A stretch of DNA of 16,885 nt, from assembly GCA_019233415.1 (NCBI GenBank), contig JAFAMK010000204.1:1-16885 (forward strand), given 5' to 3'. The notes below the pieces were generated by a model, which worked only from the letters and a program-made list of their open reading frames with translations, searched no databases and was not told the origin of the DNA. This document shows, in pieces, positions 13,513 to 16,885 of this stretch (its first letter is position 1; each line of letters opens with the position of its first letter). The translations under genes and the position numbers were made by a program. This DNA comes from Vulcanimicrobiota bacterium. Lineage in GTDB: Bacteria > Vulcanimicrobiota > Vulcanimicrobiia > Vulcanimicrobiales > Vulcanimicrobiaceae.

Positions 13513-15161
13513 GCGTCGGGGTCGGCGTGCTGCGGGCGCTCGCGCACGACGCTCTTCGCGTCCTTGTCGATCCGCAGCCCGACGAAGACCGGTTGGCGCA
13601 GGATGTTCTCGCGCGTCCACTCGGCGAACGCGACTTCGCAGACCAGCTCGGGGCGGACGAAGTGCGCCGGGGTGTTCGGCTTGGGCATGTCGGCGAACGG
13701 CGACGTCTTGCGCGCGAGCGGATCGAGCTTCTTCATCAGCGACGAGAGCAACTCGCCGTCGTACCCGCTCCCGACGTGACCGGCGTAGTGCAGCACATCA
13801 CCCTCGTAGTACCCGACCAGCAGCGAGCCGAACTCCTTGCGGCTTCCGCGCGGTTCGGTCCAGCCGCCGATCACGAACTCCTGGCGCTGCTTCGCCTTGA
13901 TCTTCACCCACTCGCGCGAGCGCGCCGAGCGGTACGGCGACGCGCGCTGCTTGCCGACGATCCCTTCGAGCCCGCGCTGCACCGCGTGGTGGAACAGCTC
14001 CTTGCCGTGTTCGAGCACGTGCTTCGAGTAGAGCACGCCGCGGTCGGGGACGATCAGCTCTTCCAGCAATCGCTTGCGGTCGTCGAGCGGGCGCTCGCGA
14101 ACGTCGCGCCCGTCGGCGTAGAGCAGGTCGAACACGACGTAGACGACCGGCGAGGGCTTGCGGCGCTGTTTCTGGCCGCGCACGTCGGGCTTGTCGCGCG
14201 ACTGCAGCAGCTGAAAGTCCGGACGCCCCTGCTCGTCGAGGACGCACAGCTCACCGTCGACGACGACCGGGATCGAGCGGAACGCGCCGGCGAGCGCCTT
14301 CATCTCGGGGAACTGGTGCAAGAGATCCTTGCCGTTGCGCGAGGTCAGCGTAACGCGGTCGGCTTCGACGACCGCGATCCCGCGGTAGCCGTCCCACTTC
14401 AGCTCGAACAGCCAGCGCGGATCGTCGAACGGCGCGTCGACCAGCGTGGTCAGCATCGGCTTCGCGTCGCGCGGGATCGGGTCGGTCGCCACCGCGCGTC
14501 GCGCAGCGCGTTTGACCGCGGTCCCGTCGGGCGCGGCGCTGCGGTTGCTCTTCCAGATCGGCGCGTCCTTGCGCGAGCGCTGCAGGTCGGCGAGCGTCTT
14601 TCCGGACTTCACGCTCTCCGCATGGTCTTCGATCTTCCACGTGGGGTCGGAGAACTCGTCGCGGTCCTTGAACAGCAGCCACGGCTCGCCGTGCTCGCCC
14701 TCGCGCGGCTTGATCTTCACCAGTGTGAAGAGTCCCTTGAGCTTCTTGCCGTGCAGGACGAACTTGAGTTTTCCCTTTGCGATCTCGGCAACGGGGTCGT
14801 CGCCTTCGACCAGCTCCCAGGTGCCGTTGTCCCACACGATCACCTCGCCGGCACCGTAGTTCCCCTCCGGGATCACACCCTCGAACGTCTGGTAGTCGAG
14901 CGGATGGTCCTCGACGTGCATCGCGAGCCGCTTCTCGAGCGGAACCAGCGTCGGTCCCCGGGTGACGGCCCACGACGGCATCGTGCCGGCCGCTTCGAGC
15001 CGGAAGTCCCAGTGGAGCCGCGTCGCACGGTGCTCCTGCACGACGAAGCTGGGCTTCTTGGTAGAAGCCCGCTTGCGTTTCGTCCCGCTGGGTTCCGGCG
15101 TCGCCGAGAAGTCGCGTTTGCGGTCGTACTCGGCGAGCCGGTCTTTCGTCGCGGTCTTCAG
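13509..15161 (-). CDS. ligD: LigD phosphoesterase-ligase (ATP-dependent DNA ligase with 3'-phosphoesterase domain)
   Basis: This protein is about 550 residues if started at CTG 15161. The phosphoesterase domain (about 10-190) shows EYDRKRDFSATPEPSG (11-26), QEHRATRLHWDFRLE (42-56; H44, H50, D52) and VEDHPLDY with H86. The ligase domain follows: ELKWDGYRG with adenylated K255, VVDGELCVLD, YVVFDLLYADGRD, EGIVGKQ, EWVKIK, then an OB fold with EFVIGGWTEPRGSRKEFGSLLVGYY. It heals 3' ends and seals breaks held by Ku. The first GTG (15041) would remove the conserved KRDFS.TPEP segment, and no ATG, GTG or TTG lies between it and the in-frame TGA at 15183-15185. The CTG, giving M-K-T-A-T-K-D-R-L-A-E-Y after a GAAGGGAA ribosome-site candidate, is therefore favoured. 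The polymerase domain is encoded separately downstream. Function certain; start is not. Confidence 0.93.
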   Translation of the reverse strand: MKTATKDRLAEYDRKRDFSATPEPSGTKRKRASTKKPSFVVQEHRATRLHWDFRLEAAGTMPSWAVTRGPTLVPLEKRLAMHVEDHPLDYQTFEGVIPEGNYGAGEVIVWDNGTWELVEGDDPVAEIAKGKLKFVLHGKKLKGLFTLVKIKPREGEHGEPWLLFKDRDEFSDPTWKIEDHAESVKSGKTLADLQRSRKDAPIWKSNRSAAPDGTAVKRAARRAVATDPIPRDAKPMLTTLVDAPFDDPRWLFELKWDGYRGIAVVEADRVTLTSRNGKDLLHQFPEMKALAGAFRSIPVVVDGELCVLDEQGRPDFQLLQSRDKPDVRGQKQRRKPSPVVYVVFDLLYADGRDVRERPLDDRKRLLEELIVPDRGVLYSKHVLEHGKELFHHAVQRGLEGIVGKQRASPYRSARSREWVKIKAKQRQEFVIGGWTEPRGSRKEFGSLLVGYYEGDVLHYAGHVGSGYDGELLSSLMKKLDPLARKTSPFADMPKPNTPAHFVRPELVCEVAFAEWTRENILRQPVFVGLRIDKDAKSVVRERPQHADPDA

Positions 15162-15182
15162 ATCGGTGCCGTTCCCTTCGGG

Positions 15183-15341
15183 TCAGACCGTCGTTCGGCG
15201 CCCCGTCAGCAGGTTGAACGCCGCGACGATGATCGCCAGCACGAGCAGCAGATGGATGAGGCCGCCGCCGACGTGCGCCACGAACCCGATCAGCCAGAAC
15301 ACGAACAGCAGGACGACCAGCGTCCAGATGATTCCGCCCAT
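15183..15341 (-). CDS. Lmo0937-like small membrane protein
   Basis: This 52-residue protein has two hydrophobic helices, residues about 3-21 (GIIWTLVVLLFVFWLIGFV) and 27-43 (LIHLLLVLAIIVAAFNL), joined by the AHVGGG turn and ending in GRRTTV. The pattern and length match the small Lmo0937/DUF5670 family, which often reads MLWTIAVILLVLWLLG...H..G..IHILLVIAIIVLL. Function is unknown; members often sit with stress genes. A GGGGG ribosome site 9 bases before ATG 15341 overlaps the stop of the preceding small gene. Its TGA is in the same frame as LigD and only seven codons before the LigD start. It is too short to be picked by most gene finders but clearly coding. Confidence 0.85.
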   Translation of the reverse strand: MGGIIWTLVVLLFVFWLIGFVAHVGGGLIHLLLVLAIIVAAFNLLTGRRTTV

Positions 15342-15345
15342 CTGC

Positions 15346-15522
15346 CTATACCCCCTCGCCCGTGTCGCGCGCTTCGCGACGAGCCTTGTGGGCGTCGGCG
15401 TTCATGTCGTGAGCGACTTGCTTGACGTGCGCTCCGACGGCCTTGGCGCGTTCTTTGATCTCGTCGAGCGCGTCGCGCGCGTCTTCTTTGACCGTCTCGA
15501 TGCGGTCGTCGCGACGTTCCAT
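15346..15522 (-). CDS. Small charged helical protein, unknown function
   Basis: This 58-residue hydrophilic protein is rich in Arg, Lys, Glu, Asp and Ala. It is probably one long amphipathic helix from about 5 to 52 (RIETVKEDARDALDEIKERA and on), without membrane segment or signal. It recalls the composition of short CsbD/YtxH- or LEA-like stress proteins, but I see no diagnostic motif. ATG 15522 follows the stop of the upstream small membrane gene by one base (TGA-A-ATG), and its TAG lies 4 bases before the next ATG. This three-gene packing strongly supports translation. The candidate ribosome site GGAGG at about 15533-15537 lies inside the upstream gene. Confidence 0.7.
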   Translation of the reverse strand: MERRDDRIETVKEDARDALDEIKERAKAVGAHVKQVAHDMNADAHKARREARDTGEGV

Positions 15523-15523
15523 T

Positions 15524-15772
15524 TCAGTGCGTTCCTCCGCCAGTGTTGTTGTTGGTGGTGGTCGACGACGAACCCGACGTCGTTCCGCCCTGCGAATTCC
15601 CCGGGGTCGTCACGGTCGTGTTCGTGCTGTCGGTGCGCGTGGTGCTGTTCGTGTTCCACGGCTGCCACACGAAGAGCGCGACCAGCGCGACGACCAGGAC
15701 GACGGCGACCAAGCTGAAGGTCGCGACGGAGCCACCGTCCCCGCGTTCGACCATCACGTTGCGTTCTTCCAT
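15524..15772 (-). CDS. Small single-pass membrane protein with Thr/Asn/Gly-rich tail
   Basis: This 82-residue protein has a short charged N-terminus (MEERNVMVERGDGG), one clear transmembrane helix (about 15-36, ending in LFVWQPW) and a 45-residue tail made almost only of Thr, Ser, Asn and Gly. The tail probably lies outside the cytoplasm, disordered or glycosylated. No family recognised; similar short proteins with Trp-Gln-Pro-Trp after the helix occur in several phyla next to stress genes, as I recall. GAGGGGG lies 7-8 bases before ATG 15772. It is the first of three tiny genes leading into the NHEJ set. The 76-base stretch before it (15773-15848) follows the stop of the membrane protein gene and could hold a promoter, but I could not assign one with confidence. 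Confidence 0.78.
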   Translation of the reverse strand: MEERNVMVERGDGGSVATFSLVAVVLVVALVALFVWQPWNTNSTTRTDSTNTTVTTPGNSQGGTTSGSSSTTTNNNTGGGTH

Positions 15773-15848
15773 TCAGTATCCCCCTCGGTGATCTGCGGTC
15801 TTCCATCTACCCAGAGAGGGGCAGGAACCAACGAGTGCGCAGCGACGG

Positions 15849-16885
15849 CTAGGTACCGTGGCGTAGGAATACCGACCAGTACCAACATCCCCATATACCC
15901 ACGACCGCGCTCGCCACGATCAGCGCCTGCGCGCCGCGCCAGACGAGACCGAGCGGGCGGCGCGCTGCCAGCCCCATGAGCGCGAGCAGGAACGGCTCGA
16001 AGTCGAGCGCATGCCGCATCCCGAACTGCGAGCCGCCGTTCGCGTAGTACAGCAGCGACGGGGCGGCGACGAGCAGCGTCGCGAGCCACAGCGCGACGAC
16101 GAGCCGGACCGGCGCGCGCGCGAGCAGCGCGAACAACAGCGCCGGGCTCGTGAACCACAGCGCGGTCCCGAACGCCAGCGGCTCGACGTACGGAAACGCG
16201 CCGTGAACCACCGGCGGGACGACGAAGAACGAGTACAGCTCCGTCGGCACGTTGGCGAGCCCGAACGGCGAGCCGGTCTTCGAGCCCATGAACGGGTCCT
16301 CGTGGTAGAAGATCGTGTGGCCGGCGTCCCACGGGATGTGCCAACGCGCTTCGTTGTACGCGATCCACGCCACGAAAAACGGGATCATCGCGACGACGAA
16401 CGCGAGCGCGGAGCGCGGCCGCCGCTCGCGCGCGAGGAAGCCGTCCCATGTCCACCACAGCACGACCGGCAGCGCCATCACGAGCGTGAAGCGCGAGCCG
16501 AGCGCGAGCGCCATCCACAGCGCGACGAGCCAGCCGCGGCGTTTTCCCGCCAGCTCGCAGAGCGCGAGCATCACGAACGCGACCGCCGACGTCTCGGCGA
16601 CGAACCATACGTCGCCCAGCATCGAGCACCACAGCAAATCGGTGCCGAACAGGAAGAAGACGACGAGCCAGACCGTGCGCGGCGTCGTGACGCCGATGCG
16701 TTCGAGGAACCGGTACGCGGCGCCAACGGCAACCCCGCACAGCAGGCACGCGAGCAGCGTCTGGTTCGCCGCGACGCCGACGAACGCGACGAGCGGGATC
16801 ATCAGCAACGCGGGAACCGGATCGTTCACGATGTAGCGGTGACCGTCGAACAGGACCGCGTCGATCGCCGGACCCGGCCACAGCG
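15849..16885 (-). CDS. Polytopic membrane protein resembling glycosyltransferases, C-terminal part (cut by window edge)
   Basis: At least 344 residues are present and the frame is open to the window edge. Upstream of the internal GTG at 16829 the sequence still reads as coding (LWPGPAIDAVLFDGHRYIVNDPVP), so the true start lies outside. Roughly eight to ten hydrophobic helices alternate with short loops. A larger loop contains YNEARWHIPWDAGHTIFYHED and later FGLANVPTELYSFFVVPP, a pattern seen in GT-C-type mannosyl/arabinosyl transferases and related proteins of unknown function, where such loops bind a lipid-linked sugar. HALDFEPFLLALMGLAARRP near the end is also typical. The catalytic acidic motif expected near the N-terminus cannot be seen, so glycosyltransferase activity is an inference from architecture. 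It precedes the small-gene/NHEJ cluster by 76 bases on the same strand and may or may not share its transcript. Confidence 0.75.
   Translation of the reverse strand, partial: LWPGPAIDAVLFDGHRYIVNDPVPALLMIPLVAFVGVAANQTLLACLLCGVAVGAAYRFLERIGVTTPRTVWLVVFFLFGTDLLWCSMLGDVWFVAETSAVAFVMLALCELAGKRRGWLVALWMALALGSRFTLVMALPVVLWWTWDGFLARERRPRSALAFVVAMIPFFVAWIAYNEARWHIPWDAGHTIFYHEDPFMGSKTGSPFGLANVPTELYSFFVVPPVVHGAFPYVEPLAFGTALWFTSPALLFALLARAPVRLVVALWLATLLVAAPSLLYYANGGSQFGMRHALDFEPFLLALMGLAARRPLGLVWRGAQALIVASAVVGIWGCWYWSVFLRHGT

Noticed and set aside
13212..15425. 737-codon plus-strand frame opposite LigD
   Set aside because: Antisense shadow of two well-supported LigD genes, common in GC-rich DNA.
15773..15848. 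Possible promoter (TTGGTT, 16 bases, TAGATG on the minus strand) before the small-gene cluster
   Set aside because: The match to a -10 element is poor and GC-rich phyla have variable promoters; not reliable enough to annotate.

Overview
The window is a GC-rich stretch of bacterial chromosome, densely packed with genes and with no gap above about 140 bases. Operons are tight, and many starts overlap the preceding stop as ATGA. The organism is probably a free-living, soil-type bacterium from a high-GC phylum. It carries non-homologous end joining (Ku plus split LigD), ACAD10/11-type lipid catabolism and a DHA2 exporter. The phylum cannot be fixed from the sequence; the overall style would fit Eremiobacterota/Vulcanimicrobiota or a similar group, but that is only an impression. 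I see no rRNA, tRNA, CRISPR array, insertion sequence or prophage.

Region 1 (1-6299, minus strand) looks like one long transcription unit. Reading from the right, it holds a TetR-type regulator with an unusual N-terminal extension, an acyl-CoA dehydrogenase, a histidine phosphatase and an APH-fold kinase. These are followed by a 549-residue protein of unknown function, an SDR dehydrogenase and the start of the ABC-F protein EttA, which is cut by the window edge. The first four genes are chained by three ATGA overlaps. The kinase + ACAD + SDR combination matches the logic of 4-hydroxyacyl-CoA catabolism (LvaA/LvaC in Pseudomonas, ACAD10/ACAD11 in animals). The 549-residue protein carries a PD-(D/E)xK-like nuclease signature and an N-terminal 'APVQR' stretch reminiscent of polymorphic or contractile-injection-system effectors. 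It is the least explained gene here.

Region 2 (6300-10533) begins with a short divergent regulatory gap holding an inverted repeat. It continues with a DHA2-family MFS exporter (+), a VOC/glyoxalase-fold protein (-) and an exported alpha/beta hydrolase with Asp at the nucleophile elbow (+). A perfect 14-bp hairpin abuts the hydrolase start codon. A predicted lipoprotein (+) with a long Ala/Gly-rich hydrophobic C-terminal module follows. A bidirectional hairpin separates it from the next, convergent unit.

Region 3 (10534-16885, minus strand) contains, from the right, the C-terminal part of a polytopic membrane protein resembling glycosyltransferases. Then come three very small genes: a single-pass membrane protein, a charged helical protein and an Lmo0937-like membrane protein. 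These run directly into the NHEJ set: LigD phosphoesterase-ligase (apparently from a CTG start), a separate LigD polymerase, Ku, and finally a tartrate/D-malate dehydrogenase. The arrangement suggests a stress-survival operon that couples small envelope proteins to double-strand break repair.
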